Shown here: piece after piece, positions 48,369 to 57,411 of the stretch
How the letters are laid out: each line of letters starts with the position of its first letter
Numbering within the stretch: position 1 is the first letter of the stretch
NCBI GenBank assembly: GCA_900768045.1
Contig: CAAGBL010000062.1
Span: forward strand, 15,865 to 79,864
DNA from: an uncultured Alistipes sp.
GTDB lineage: Bacteria; Bacteroidota; Bacteroidia; Bacteroidales; Rikenellaceae
Direction of reading: 5' to 3'
Length of the DNA: 64,000 bases
Translations under genes and position numbers: made by a program
The notes under the pieces: generated by a model
What the model was told of the DNA's origin: nothing
The model's database searches: none
The model's input: only the letters and a program-made list of their open reading frames with translations

Positions 48369-50807
48369 GAGCGGGTGTGCCGCCTGTAAAATCTTGTTAC
48401 GTAGTAGCTGAGGGTAGTCGGGGTTGTCGCTAAGCCAACGCTTTAGCTCGTCGTATGCCTCACGTGTGCGGTGGTTTTCTAAGAGTGCACCCACCCAGTT
48501 GCGAGGGAAGAAGATGTCGCCTGTGCGCTGCACCTCACTAAGCTCATCGAGTCCTCGATAAATATATTTTGCCGACTCCTTGTCACGCAGTGGGTGGCTA
48601 AGATACGATATTGTTGTTGCCGTCCATGGCTCTATGCGCCTATTCTCTGGCTCAAGCAGCTCCTCAAACAGCCTCTCTTGTGCCTCTACTGAGGGGTTTA
48701 CTGCACGTATTATAAAGTCGAACTTACGACGACGATCCTCATCTGCTATGCGCTCACGCTGTGTTGTGACGATTGTGTCGTAGCGCTCGGGGAAGCGTAG
48801 CGAGAGCTCGTAACTTAGTGTCATGTAGTCGTTTATGTTGAGTAGCGGGTGGCTTGCCTCGTGCCATAAGAGGTATAGCTTGTTGCACACATCAGGAGAT
48901 GTTGCTACCTGCATAAGCATTCTAAGCAACTGCTGTCGGCACGATGTTAGGGCGTGGCTCTGGCTTAGGGCGTATAGCACCGCTTCGGCCTCGGCTGAGC
49001 GTAGGGCGCTTAGTGGCTCGGCGATATATCCGCAGAGGGTTGATGCTATGAGGGCGTTGCGCTCAGCGATTATGCCAGTAATTAGTGCAGATAGCCACTC
49101 CTCGTTACTAATGTAGTTTGCTTCGTAGAGCTCCCTGAGGTTCATTATCGTTGCCTGGCGTGCCACCTCGTCACTAATTGTGGTATAGCTATTTAGTAGT
49201 GTATTGCGGTTGTTGTCATCGAGGATAAATAGTCCGTAGCCACGACCGTCGCTGTTGGGTATGACGTACTCTGCGTCGCCAACCTCCAACGTAATCTCCT
49301 CGCCACGCATAACCACCTCATGGCGTGTTACGGTATTGCCCGCAACGACGTCTACTGAGAAGCTCTGTGGCCAGTGCAGACCACGGCCGAGAGCATCGCA
49401 CTCGCTGATGTGTAGCTTGCCCTCGTTGAGCTTAAGGCTGATATGCGGCATGCCACGCCTGTTCACCCACACGTCGCTAAACGTAGCTAAGTCCTCGTCG
49501 CAGCGCTTGTCGAGAATTGCAATGAGGTCGTCCCACGTAGCATTTGAGTAGGCGTAGGTCGTGAGATACTCCTGAATACCCTCACGGAATCTCTCCTCGC
49601 CCATAATCTCCACCAATTTGCCCATTACCACAGGGGCCTTGTTGTATATTGTCTGACCATATATCAAGCCGGCATTCGAGAGGTTGTCTAGGGGCTGACG
49701 TATAGATGTTGAGCCCTCGGTGCGATCCTCGCTCATGGCTGCCGAGGTATGTACCTTCATGCGGTTGAGCATGTGGTTAATGTCGGGAAATAGTGGCTCG
49801 GTCATGCGTGCTGCAAAGTAGTTGGCAAAGACCTCCTTGGTCCACACGTCGTCGAACCACTGCATAGTGACGTAGTCGCCAAACCACATGTGCGCAGTCT
49901 CGTGCGTGATGAGCTTTGTGCGTCGTAGCTCCTCGTCGAGCGTAGGATTCTCCGAGAGGAACATCTGCGTATCGTTATATAGTGTCGCTCCCGTGTGCTC
50001 CATGCCGCCATATTGGAAGCCTGGCAGGATTATAAGGTCGTACTTGGCAAAGGGGTATTTTATGCCTGTGTACGCCTCCAACCAGTCGAGCGATGCTGCT
50101 ACCTGCTCAAATATCGTATCGAGCTGCGCAAGGCGCTTAGGGTCGCTCTCACGGTAGTAGGCCGTGAAGGTGTGGCGACCATCGTCGTAGGTGCGACTCT
50201 CAAGCTCACCAGCAACAAACGAGAAGAGGTATGTGCTAAGGGGCTCTGTGGGCTTAAACTTTATTGTGCGACAATCCTTGTCCATCTCCTCGCTCTCTAC
50301 GGCGGTGTTCGACACAGCTATCCAATTTTTCGGCGTTCGGAGCGTTAGTGTGTACGAGGCCTTGAGGTCGGGTTGGTCGAAGCAGGGGAAGAGCGTGCGG
50401 GCACGGTCGGGCACAAGGAGTGTGTATAGAAACTCCTTCTGGCGATTGAGCGACTGGTTGTCGATACAGAACTCTATGGATATGCTATTCTCGCCACTCT
50501 CTATCTCCGACTTAGGGATTATAATATGCTCATTCTTCAAGCTATACGCCATCCCCTCGACACTTGTTACAAGCTCTGTATTGCGAAAATCTATGACAAT
50601 TTTTTGAGGTTTCTCCACCTCGAAGAGTAGGGTGGCCGTGCCTCGATTCTCCACAAGGTCGAACATAAGCTCGTAGCGCAAGTTTTTGATTGTTGCCTTG
50701 CGCCACTGGGCAAGCTCCCAGCTTACGCCACTATCGTAGCGTGATGAGGTGTCGGTGCAGCCTATGCCCATAAGGCAGATGGCGAGAATAAGTAGTAGTC
50801 GTTTCAT
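48351..50807 (-). CDS. M1-family zinc aminopeptidase, lipoprotein
   Basis: 818 residues from the ATG at 50807, lipobox ending at Cys17 (MGIGC). N-terminal beta-domain (about 35-230), then the gluzincin catalytic domain: substrate-anchoring GGMEH (267-271, the GAMEN-equivalent), zinc site HETAHMWFG (His302, Glu303, His306) with third ligand Glu325 in WTKEVFANY, and a C-terminal helical domain. It would trim N-terminal residues from peptides in the periplasm or at the cell surface. It has its own promoter, flanked by a striking palindrome, and follows the terminator of the BACON operon. Confidence 0.93.
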   Translation of the reverse strand: MKRLLLILAICLMGIGCTDTSSRYDSGVSWELAQWRKATIKNLRYELMFDLVENRGTATLLFEVEKPQKIVIDFRNTELVTSVEGMAYSLKNEHIIIPKSEIESGENSISIEFCIDNQSLNRQKEFLYTLLVPDRARTLFPCFDQPDLKASYTLTLRTPKNWIAVSNTAVESEEMDKDCRTIKFKPTEPLSTYLFSFVAGELESRTYDDGRHTFTAYYRESDPKRLAQLDTIFEQVAASLDWLEAYTGIKYPFAKYDLIILPGFQYGGMEHTGATLYNDTQMFLSENPTLDEELRRTKLITHETAHMWFGDYVTMQWFDDVWTKEVFANYFAARMTEPLFPDINHMLNRMKVHTSAAMSEDRTEGSTSIRQPLDNLSNAGLIYGQTIYNKAPVVMGKLVEIMGEERFREGIQEYLTTYAYSNATWDDLIAILDKRCDEDLATFSDVWVNRRGMPHISLKLNEGKLHISECDALGRGLHWPQSFSVDVVAGNTVTRHEVVMRGEEITLEVGDAEYVIPNSDGRGYGLFILDDNNRNTLLNSYTTISDEVARQATIMNLRELYEANYISNEEWLSALITGIIAERNALIASTLCGYIAEPLSALRSAEAEAVLYALSQSHALTSCRQQLLRMLMQVATSPDVCNKLYLLWHEASHPLLNINDYMTLSYELSLRFPERYDTIVTTQRERIADEDRRRKFDFIIRAVNPSVEAQERLFEELLEPENRRIEPWTATTISYLSHPLRDKESAKYIYRGLDELSEVQRTGDIFFPRNWVGALLENHRTREAYDELKRWLSDNPDYPQLLRNKILQAAHPLLRVQQ

Positions 50808-50843
50808 AGCCCTATTTTTTGCAAATATACAAAAAATAGGGCT
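50808..50843. promoter_or_regulatory. 14-bp perfect inverted repeat enclosing the aminopeptidase minus-7 box
   Basis: AGCCCTATTTTTTG (50808-50821) and CAAAAAATAGGGCT (50830-50843) flank an 8-base spacer that is exactly the minus-strand TATATTTG. It is immediately upstream of the ATG at 50807. Could be an operator, or a leader hairpin competing with the neighbouring terminator. Confidence 0.6.
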
Positions 50844-50869
50844 AACTCTCAAAAGTTAGCCCCAACATA
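50835..50869 (-). terminator. Terminator of the three-gene BACON operon
   Basis: Stem GGGCTAAC / GTTAGCCC with a short A/T loop, followed by TATTTTTTG on the minus strand; its 3' arm and T-tract form one half of the palindrome at 50808-50843. Confidence 0.75.
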
Positions 50870-50885
50870 ATATCTTGCGTAACGC

Positions 50886-52199
50886 TTATTTTATTATCAC
50901 TGTGCTTTGATCCTCAAGCTCACGTACTTCGCCGCTGAATCGACCCTTGATGTCGTTGCCAGCATCATCCTTACCGTCAACGGTAATCACGGTGTTGCCG
51001 TCAATCTTCTCAACCTTGATTGTGCCATCAATGATAGGTGCAGCCTTCGACATGTCAATCTGACCACTCTCGCAATACAAGTAGTAGGCGTTTAGCTGCT
51101 GGCTGTCGTCACGAAGGCGACCAGCAGGGAATGTCCAGTCGAGCGACTTTGTTGGGTCAGAGAGTGTGTACTCGCCGAGATAGCCCTCTGTGTTGTTGAT
51201 ACCGCCCACTGACTTAGGTACTATAAAATTGAAGATGAGGTATACGCCTGAGAAGCCATTCTTCTGCTCAATCATGTGCATAAACCATACGTCATTGCCT
51301 GTGCCAAGCCAGTCGCCTCGGAAGTAGGCATACATATAACCGCCCGTCACGTCAAATGAGAGAGTGTCGGTATATTGGCTAACTGGGAATACATCAGCAA
51401 AGGTTGGCTCGCTGTAATCCTCCATGATAGGTGCTCCGTAATACTCTACGCGGTGTGTCTCGCCATTCATCAGTGTAACGTCAGCAATGATGCTATTCTC
51501 GGAAACTACCATTGTGCAGTTTCCAAAGACTGAAGTAGACTGGTTAGCATTAATGAGGTATGAACAGCTAGGACTTCCGTCGATTGTTCCAATACGGCCT
51601 TTACCCTGAGGGTCAAAGGTGTATGTTCCAACAGGAATACGTGTTTCACGGTTGAACTCTGAGCCCTCGCCAGCGTAGATGTCAAAGCGATACTCAGTAT
51701 GTCCGTTAGATAGGTTTGGAAGGCAAGGCTGAGCATCTGACATTATGACGTGGTAGTTGAAACCCTCGGTCTGGCCACCGCCACCAATAAACTTACCATA
51801 ATAGGTTCCTCCCATGTGTGTAGCTGTGAACTTAACGCCAATAGGAGTGCCACCAGCCTGAATTACCATCACGTGAACATTATCCTGACCTGCTGTGAGC
51901 TTGATTTTTGCAGTGCGCTCGTCGCCCTCGTTTGGAGCTACGTTAAATGTTACCTTGCGCTCGCCAACCTCGATGTCTGAGATCCAATTCTCGGCGCATG
52001 TTACAGCTACGGGTGCAGCTTGTCGTGTCTCGTCGGCTACGAAGTCGAAGGTAATCTCGCCTGCGCCACCTAACGTATCGAAGTTCATAACTGACTGTGA
52101 GGTTAGGGTAAGCTTGCCCTCAGTAGTTGCTGTGTTGCCAGAGGGCTCACATGCAGCAAATGTAAATGCACAGAGTGCAAATAGAAGTAATTTTTTCAT
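50886..52199 (-). CDS. BACON-domain lipoprotein with two downstream beta-modules
   Basis: 437 residues, lipobox ending at Cys17 (FAAC). BACON about 29-116 (AENWISDIEV, NVAPNEGDERTAKIKL), module 1 about 123-258 (GGTYYGKF, YHVIMSDA, PVGTYTFD, NGETHRVEYYG) and module 2 about 265-430 (FSGVYLIF, GQIDMSKAAPIIDGTI, DDAGNDIKG). Same domain order as the protein at 29736-30959. Last gene of a three-gene operon (gaps of 25 and 28 bases). Predicted to be lipid-anchored in the envelope. Confidence 0.85.
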   Translation of the reverse strand: MKKLLLFALCAFTFAACEPSGNTATTEGKLTLTSQSVMNFDTLGGAGEITFDFVADETRQAAPVAVTCAENWISDIEVGERKVTFNVAPNEGDERTAKIKLTAGQDNVHVMVIQAGGTPIGVKFTATHMGGTYYGKFIGGGGQTEGFNYHVIMSDAQPCLPNLSNGHTEYRFDIYAGEGSEFNRETRIPVGTYTFDPQGKGRIGTIDGSPSCSYLINANQSTSVFGNCTMVVSENSIIADVTLMNGETHRVEYYGAPIMEDYSEPTFADVFPVSQYTDTLSFDVTGGYMYAYFRGDWLGTGNDVWFMHMIEQKNGFSGVYLIFNFIVPKSVGGINNTEGYLGEYTLSDPTKSLDWTFPAGRLRDDSQQLNAYYLYCESGQIDMSKAAPIIDGTIKVEKIDGNTVITVDGKDDAGNDIKGRFSGEVRELEDQSTVIIK

Positions 52200-52227
52200 T
52201 TTAGGTTATTTTTTAGGTTTTATTGAC

Positions 52228-53886
52228 TTATCTATACTCGAAAGGCTTGCTCTCGTTGAGACCGCACATTGTGGTATTTACCACCTCGTACATGTTGTCA
52301 TGCTCGGCACTCTTTGCAGCAATGATAACAAGCACCTTGCAGTTCTGCTTTGCCCATTTGCTATTCGATATAGGTAGCTCGATAACCTTGTGAGTTGTTG
52401 AGCCAGCCGTAACATAGTCCCATTCTGTACCTGTGATGTCGGTATATTGAATGTCGGCATACGACTCACGAATGGCGTTATTGTGGATGTGCATCCAACT
52501 CTCTGAAGCACCATTCTGCTTGCCGTAGATGTTGTCCTCGAGCAACAAGATGTTGAACTTATATCGGTCGGCCTCCTGTGATTTGAGTGAGGCGCTCACA
52601 ATAATCTTGTCGCCATCGAGCTTTGTGGCAACGGCAATGGCAGCATTTGCTGTCTCCCTCTTCAAACTATTAAAGATAGTGGTTATCGTCGAGATTTGGT
52701 GTCCTGCGGTTACGCCATGCTGATAGTTGAATGATAGGGTAGGGTAGCCCGTCATGATAGCTAAAGTCTTCTTGTAGTAGTTGCTTATTGTCGCAGCACG
52801 TAGCGAGTATGCTGGATCGCCGACGTTGTACGAGTGTGACATAGCAATATTGAAGTAGTCGTTATATGTCGGATCCTCCTCAATAATCTTGAGCGACTGC
52901 ATCATATATGGACAGTAGCCGCAATCTGTTCCTGTGTGGTCGATAAGCAACATGCGGTGCTTGAAGTCGAAGCTATGTGGGTTGCTATCCTGAGGGAAGC
53001 TGGGGGCTGATGCCGAGAATACTGATATTGATGCCACATTTGATTTTGCACCGTTGTACATAGCATATATGGCACGCTCGCCAACCTCGCTAAATGTTGC
53101 GGGGTTGCTAATCTCGGCGTTGGTGTAGTAGTCGCAGATGGTTGATTTAGCAGTAACGTCCTCTCCTGCAAATTCAACAGCAAAGGTCACGGTTTCGCCA
53201 ACACGTACAGCTGACGATGATGCTGTGATTACTACCTCTTCCTTAGATGCTTCCTGAATGATGGTTAGGTCTGCCACGGCACTGTCGTAGCTTAGAGTGA
53301 GTGTTGTCTTGCGCACCTCTGAGCTATTGTTCTTAGCTACTGTAAATGTAACCTTCTCGGTGTCAATAACAAAGTCGGATAGCCAGTCGGCAGTCGTTGA
53401 TGAGATTGTTGGCTTTGCCTCCTCCTCTTCGGCTCCAACTATCTTATAAAGTACTTCGCCCGTGCCACCCTTAGCAGGGATTGTTATCTTACGAGGAGAT
53501 AGAGCAATCTTTATGTCGCCGTACTCCTCTTTGCTTCGCTGCTGAACACCTACAGTGTACTTGTCAGCGCCATAGCTTATGTTGATAAAGCCGACACGCT
53601 GCTCCGAGCTCTGGTTTTCGGCAACGCTAAAGGTAATCTTATCGCCAACCGTAATATTCGAAATCCACTCACTGGTGCTTGTTGCTGCGAGCTCTACGCC
53701 CTCGCACTCCTGGCTAATAGTGTAGCTGATAGCAAACTCACCACCTTTGGCTGTTACGTCGATGATGCTCTCTGTGATAAGGAGATTCTTCTCGTCGTTG
53801 CCGTTGCCATTGTCTGGTAGTGTTGCTGACTCACACGAGCTAAAGAGCAACGAGATGAGTGTGAAAAGTGTAAATATCTTCTTCAT
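52228..53886 (-). CDS. BACON-BACON-Omp28 thioredoxin-like lipoprotein
   Basis: 552 residues, lipobox ending at Cys18 (FSSC). Two BACON domains (about 36-117 with SEWISNITV, and about 124-213 with ADWLSDFVI), an Ig-like segment (about 217-292), and an Omp28-type thioredoxin-fold domain (about 300-552). The latter has LLIDHTGTDCGYCPYM, that is a CxxC pair at Cys322/Cys325, and the cis-Pro-like GYPTLSF loop. The CxxC suggests disulfide exchange or a binding role in the periplasm or outer membrane. Middle gene of the operon. Confidence 0.87.
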   Translation of the reverse strand: MKKIFTLFTLISLLFSSCESATLPDNGNGNDEKNLLITESIIDVTAKGGEFAISYTISQECEGVELAATSTSEWISNITVGDKITFSVAENQSSEQRVGFINISYGADKYTVGVQQRSKEEYGDIKIALSPRKITIPAKGGTGEVLYKIVGAEEEEAKPTISSTTADWLSDFVIDTEKVTFTVAKNNSSEVRKTTLTLSYDSAVADLTIIQEASKEEVVITASSSAVRVGETVTFAVEFAGEDVTAKSTICDYYTNAEISNPATFSEVGERAIYAMYNGAKSNVASISVFSASAPSFPQDSNPHSFDFKHRMLLIDHTGTDCGYCPYMMQSLKIIEEDPTYNDYFNIAMSHSYNVGDPAYSLRAATISNYYKKTLAIMTGYPTLSFNYQHGVTAGHQISTITTIFNSLKRETANAAIAVATKLDGDKIIVSASLKSQEADRYKFNILLLEDNIYGKQNGASESWMHIHNNAIRESYADIQYTDITGTEWDYVTAGSTTHKVIELPISNSKWAKQNCKVLVIIAAKSAEHDNMYEVVNTTMCGLNESKPFEYR

Positions 53887-53911
53887 TGTGTAGGTGTTAT
53901 GTTGGTTCTCT

Positions 53912-55345
53912 TTATTCGATAGGTGTTACAATTTCATATCCAATCATGCCATGTCTGAGCTCGCCGTAGTAGTGAGCACAAATGTGGTGTTGTAAGTGGT
54001 TTATAACGTCAACCGTAATATCATATTTGCCGTCGATATGCATGATGGTAATCTCGCCTCCAACAACACCGGCCTTGCCATACATATTGACAACCTGGCT
54101 TGCCTCACTGATAATGTAGTTTGCACCCTCTCTATCCTCGCCATAGAGTGCCACAAATGTTGTCTCAGGGAGAATATAATCTTTGACGCTATTGCTAAGC
54201 ATGCATTCGAGGGTTACGGCAATGCCATCGCCTGTTAGGTGTAGGTAGAAGTTTTTGCCATTATCAAACCATGCGCCCTCGCCCGCTGTACACTCGTACA
54301 GGTAATTTGGAGCCTGTTTCGACTCAACAACCCATATTTTGAGTATATCAACCTTGATATATACGTCGTAGGTCTTGTTGGTATCATACTTTACCTTGAT
54401 GTTGTTCTCGGCATCGGCTACAACGCTAATCTCGTCGCCAACCTCGAATTCGGCATCAGTTGTTGTGCCATAGCTTCCTGTTAATGTGTTACGAATCTTG
54501 AAACCATCGGCATCAAGAACTACATCTGTGGCAACGAGGAATACTCCTACCTTACGCATGCGAACCTCCTCGCCAGTGCCCGACACATACCACACATCCT
54601 CGCCAGGAGCTACTATCTCTTGTGCCTCAGTAGGGCTTTTGCCCTCACTCATAATGTAGTAGGCTGTTAGCGACTTGTTGATATAGAGGTCATATCTTCC
54701 ACTCTCCTTAACACGAATGTCGCTACCATACTTTTGTGCAGGGTATTTGTAGTTAGGCTCAGAGATCTGGCCATTGCCACACAAACCATTCTGCATAGAG
54801 CCGTCTAGTATAAACTTAAAGGAGTCGCTGCTGCTAATCTCTACGCCAAGCGCTGCATAGTAGCCGTCAATCTCCTCCATAGCTATTGCCGAGTCTACAT
54901 CCCAATTATTGGTCATCGATCCTACCACAGCCCAGCCCTTTATGCCAGTAGGCTCATCGTTTGCCGCCTGCTCTACGGCCACATCCACAGAGTAGCTTCT
55001 GTAGCTTAGCGTGATTGTGCCACTACGCTTCTCGCCACTCTCGTTAGGCTCTACGCTGAATAACAACTCGCCATAGGTGCTCCTGTTATGCTCAATAGTT
55101 ATCCATGAGGCATCTGTTATGCTCGATATGGACGAGGTGTCAGATGTGATGTCTGAGTCGCTGCCGATAGCCTCGTTGTTGCTCTTTAGGCTGTATAGTA
55201 TTCGATATTCGCCCGCCTCAGCGCCTACCTCCATATAGTCGCTTGAGATTAGATTTAGGTCGGGGAGATTTAGGTCGTCTGCAGGAGTGTTGCACGCCAC
55301 AAAGAGTAGCGGTAGGGCAACAAGGAGTTTTAGGATATTCTTCAT
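53912..55345 (-). CDS. BACON plus SusE/F-like binding lipoprotein
   Basis: 477 residues, lipobox ending at Cys18 (LFVAC). A BACON-like domain (about 34-130, DASWITIEHN, VEPNESGEKRSGTITLSYRS) is followed by tandem segments that read like SusE/SusF carbohydrate-binding repeats: GWAVVGSMTNNWDVD, YYAALGVEISSSDSFKFILDG, and the partly repeated VRMRKVGVFLVATDVVLDADGFKIRNT. No SusC/SusD pair is nearby. First gene of the three-gene operon; minus-7 box TATATTTG at 55404-55411. Confidence 0.8.
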   Translation of the reverse strand: MKNILKLLVALPLLFVACNTPADDLNLPDLNLISSDYMEVGAEAGEYRILYSLKSNNEAIGSDSDITSDTSSISSITDASWITIEHNRSTYGELLFSVEPNESGEKRSGTITLSYRSYSVDVAVEQAANDEPTGIKGWAVVGSMTNNWDVDSAIAMEEIDGYYAALGVEISSSDSFKFILDGSMQNGLCGNGQISEPNYKYPAQKYGSDIRVKESGRYDLYINKSLTAYYIMSEGKSPTEAQEIVAPGEDVWYVSGTGEEVRMRKVGVFLVATDVVLDADGFKIRNTLTGSYGTTTDAEFEVGDEISVVADAENNIKVKYDTNKTYDVYIKVDILKIWVVESKQAPNYLYECTAGEGAWFDNGKNFYLHLTGDGIAVTLECMLSNSVKDYILPETTFVALYGEDREGANYIISEASQVVNMYGKAGVVGGEITIMHIDGKYDITVDVINHLQHHICAHYYGELRHGMIGYEIVTPIE

Positions 55346-55403
55346 CTCGTATTAATAATATTTGCGGAGCATGGACTCACGATTAAAAAACAATTTCACA
55401 ATA

Positions 55404-55411
55404 CAAATATA
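55404..55411 (-). promoter_or_regulatory. Minus-7 element of the three-gene BACON operon
   Basis: TATATTTG on the minus strand, 58 bases before the ATG at 55345. Confidence 0.45.
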
Positions 55412-55489
55412 TAACTTTTTTGTCAATTGTGTTCGCTAAGACAAAAAATTGTTGTTATGAATATAACAAAACTCGATAATGCAAACAAA

Positions 55490-55518
55490 AAGAGCAACTC
55501 CCGAGGGAGTCGCTCTTT
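55490..55518 (-). terminator. Terminator after the triple-BACON gene
   Basis: Stem AAGAGCGACTCCC / GGGAGTTGCTCTT followed by TTTG on the minus strand, 20 bases beyond the stop. Confidence 0.85.
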
Positions 55519-55539
55519 GTTTATAGTTTTGGAGTGTTA

Positions 55540-57255
55540 TTACAAACGACCTTTGTAAGAACCCTTCCAACGTGTGCCGTTCTCGTCGATGATGTCGAAT
55601 GATACGACAGTTAAGCCTCGGTTTCCCTCCTCAACAACAACCTCGCCTGACTTAAGGCTCTTACCATTGATACCACCATTTATATAGTAAAGATTCTCAA
55701 CGTAATTACTTGTGGTTGGGTTCTGCTTGTCACCTACTGGATATACGCCTGGAGATGGACATGTGCCAGCAGTTGCCTTAGTAACACCCAACTCATGTAT
55801 GTACAAGCTAACAGTTATACCATCAACAGATTCTGCTGTAAGGCTATAAGTATCTTCAAAAGAATATTTTGTGGCAAAGGTTGTCCACTCTGTAATACCC
55901 TCTTCGCTAATATCATTATAAATGAAGCCCTTTACCTTGCCATTGTACTCAAATGAGACAACGTTGTTGCCGGCAGTGAATGTACCTTTGATAACTGTTG
56001 TTTGAGCCTCAAGGTCGTTCTTAACCTCAATATTTGCATCAGTGATGTCAGCTGAGCCGCCTGAATTGTTATAGCGGTATGTGCTATAATCGTTGTTGGT
56101 GAATGTATTTACAAGAATGCCACCATCAGCTACTGTGTATGTACCATCATTAATGTACATAACATTCTCGCTATTAAGTTTAAAGCTAATACGTGTGCTC
56201 ATTTCGCCCAAAACATCGTCTTTCTCTCTCATTACAATATCCCATATAGTTGTGGTATGATTAATAGCCTCAAATGATACGATATTGTATACAAGATAGT
56301 TCATACCTGCATCAGCGTTCTCTGACAACTGGAATACAGAAACCTTAGCAGTGATGTCGCCATACGCCAAATAGATATCTGCATTACGAACCTCTTCAGT
56401 CTCGTTAGCAGCTACGTCGAATGTGATAGCATCAGCCGCAACAACAATGTTAGAGATCCACTCATCGTCACATGTTGCTGTAAGCTCAACGCCCTCCTTA
56501 GGATTCTCGATTGAGTACTCAATGCTCTGTGCGCCACCCTCAAAGGCAACAGTTAGCTCAGAAACAACGTCGATTTCTGGGGCAAGCTCCACCCACTCTG
56601 ACTGCTGGATAGTAACCTTCTGCTCAAGCATACCGTATGTAAGAGTTACAGCAGCCTCGCGAGCGTCACCGCTATTAGCAGCAACCATGAAAACAACCTC
56701 ACTATTAGTAGCATCAACTGTAACCTGGCTAATCCAGCTAGCATTAGCGCTGGCAGTAAGGTTTACGCCCTCGATAGGATTGTCGATAGTGTAGGTGATG
56801 CTACCCATATGCTCCTGGTGGTTGAATGTCATAGGGTTCTGAGAGGTAATGTTGATCGCTGGAGCTGATGTGTTGCCACCCTTAGCTGCCTGATTTACAG
56901 TAACCTCGAATGACTGGGTGTCGTACGACACTACAACCTTTGTGGTGCGAGCCTCACCCTCGTTAGCTACAACCTTAAATACTACATTGTCGCCAGCAAC
57001 AAGGTCAGTAACCCAGTTTGCCTCGCATGTTGCATTGAGCTCTACGCCCTCAACAGCATTCTCCAAAGTGTATTTGATAAAACCAACACCACCCTCAGCC
57101 TTAAAATCAAGAACATCATTTGAAGTAAGAGTCAAGACAGGAGTCTTTACCTCTGGTTCTGGCTGTGGTTCTGGCTCTGGAGCTGGTTCTGGCTCACATG
57201 CTACGAAAGCCAAAGGCAATGCGAGCAATGCAAAAAATAAGTTTCTAAGTTTCAT
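55540..57255 (-). CDS. Lipoprotein with three tandem BACON domains
   Basis: 571 residues. The signal peptide and linker (lipobox LAFVAC, Cys20, then EPEPAPEPEPQPEPE) closely match the protein at 27933. BACON domains at about 38-122, 132-217 and 226-309, each with the W-[IV]-[ST]-x-[ILV]-x-V strand and the AR-x-x-x-V turn. The C-terminal 255 residues are beta-rich with YNGKVKGF and a final KGSYKGRL, resembling the modules of the other BACON proteins. Own full-consensus promoter. Confidence 0.87.
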   Translation of the reverse strand: MKLRNLFFALLALPLAFVACEPEPAPEPEPQPEPEVKTPVLTLTSNDVLDFKAEGGVGFIKYTLENAVEGVELNATCEANWVTDLVAGDNVVFKVVANEGEARTTKVVVSYDTQSFEVTVNQAAKGGNTSAPAINITSQNPMTFNHQEHMGSITYTIDNPIEGVNLTASANASWISQVTVDATNSEVVFMVAANSGDAREAAVTLTYGMLEQKVTIQQSEWVELAPEIDVVSELTVAFEGGAQSIEYSIENPKEGVELTATCDDEWISNIVVAADAITFDVAANETEEVRNADIYLAYGDITAKVSVFQLSENADAGMNYLVYNIVSFEAINHTTTIWDIVMREKDDVLGEMSTRISFKLNSENVMYINDGTYTVADGGILVNTFTNNDYSTYRYNNSGGSADITDANIEVKNDLEAQTTVIKGTFTAGNNVVSFEYNGKVKGFIYNDISEEGITEWTTFATKYSFEDTYSLTAESVDGITVSLYIHELGVTKATAGTCPSPGVYPVGDKQNPTTSNYVENLYYINGGINGKSLKSGEVVVEEGNRGLTVVSFDIIDENGTRWKGSYKGRL

Positions 57256-57329
57256 AGTATTAAATAATTATTGGTTAAAAATATCCTAATTTAGCGGTCT
57301 TACCTTTGGTAAAACACTTTTGCTTAACG

Positions 57330-57360
57330 CAAAATTATAAAAAAAATATCAAAGTGCAAA
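57330..57360 (-). promoter_or_regulatory. Promoter of the triple-BACON gene
   Basis: On the minus strand TTTG (57357-57360), 19 bases, TAATTTTG (57330-57337): a full match; leader of about 70 bases. Confidence 0.7.
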
Positions 57361-57365
57361 AAAAA

Positions 57366-57390
57366 TATGCGGATTGGAAACAACCCGCAT
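57366..57390 (-). terminator. Terminator after the lipoprotein at 57412
   Basis: Stem ATGCGGGTTG / CAATCCGCAT followed by ATTTTTTTT on the minus strand; it sits just upstream of the next promoter. Confidence 0.8.
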
Positions 57391-57411
57391 ACCTTTCAAT
57401 GTTACTAAGTA

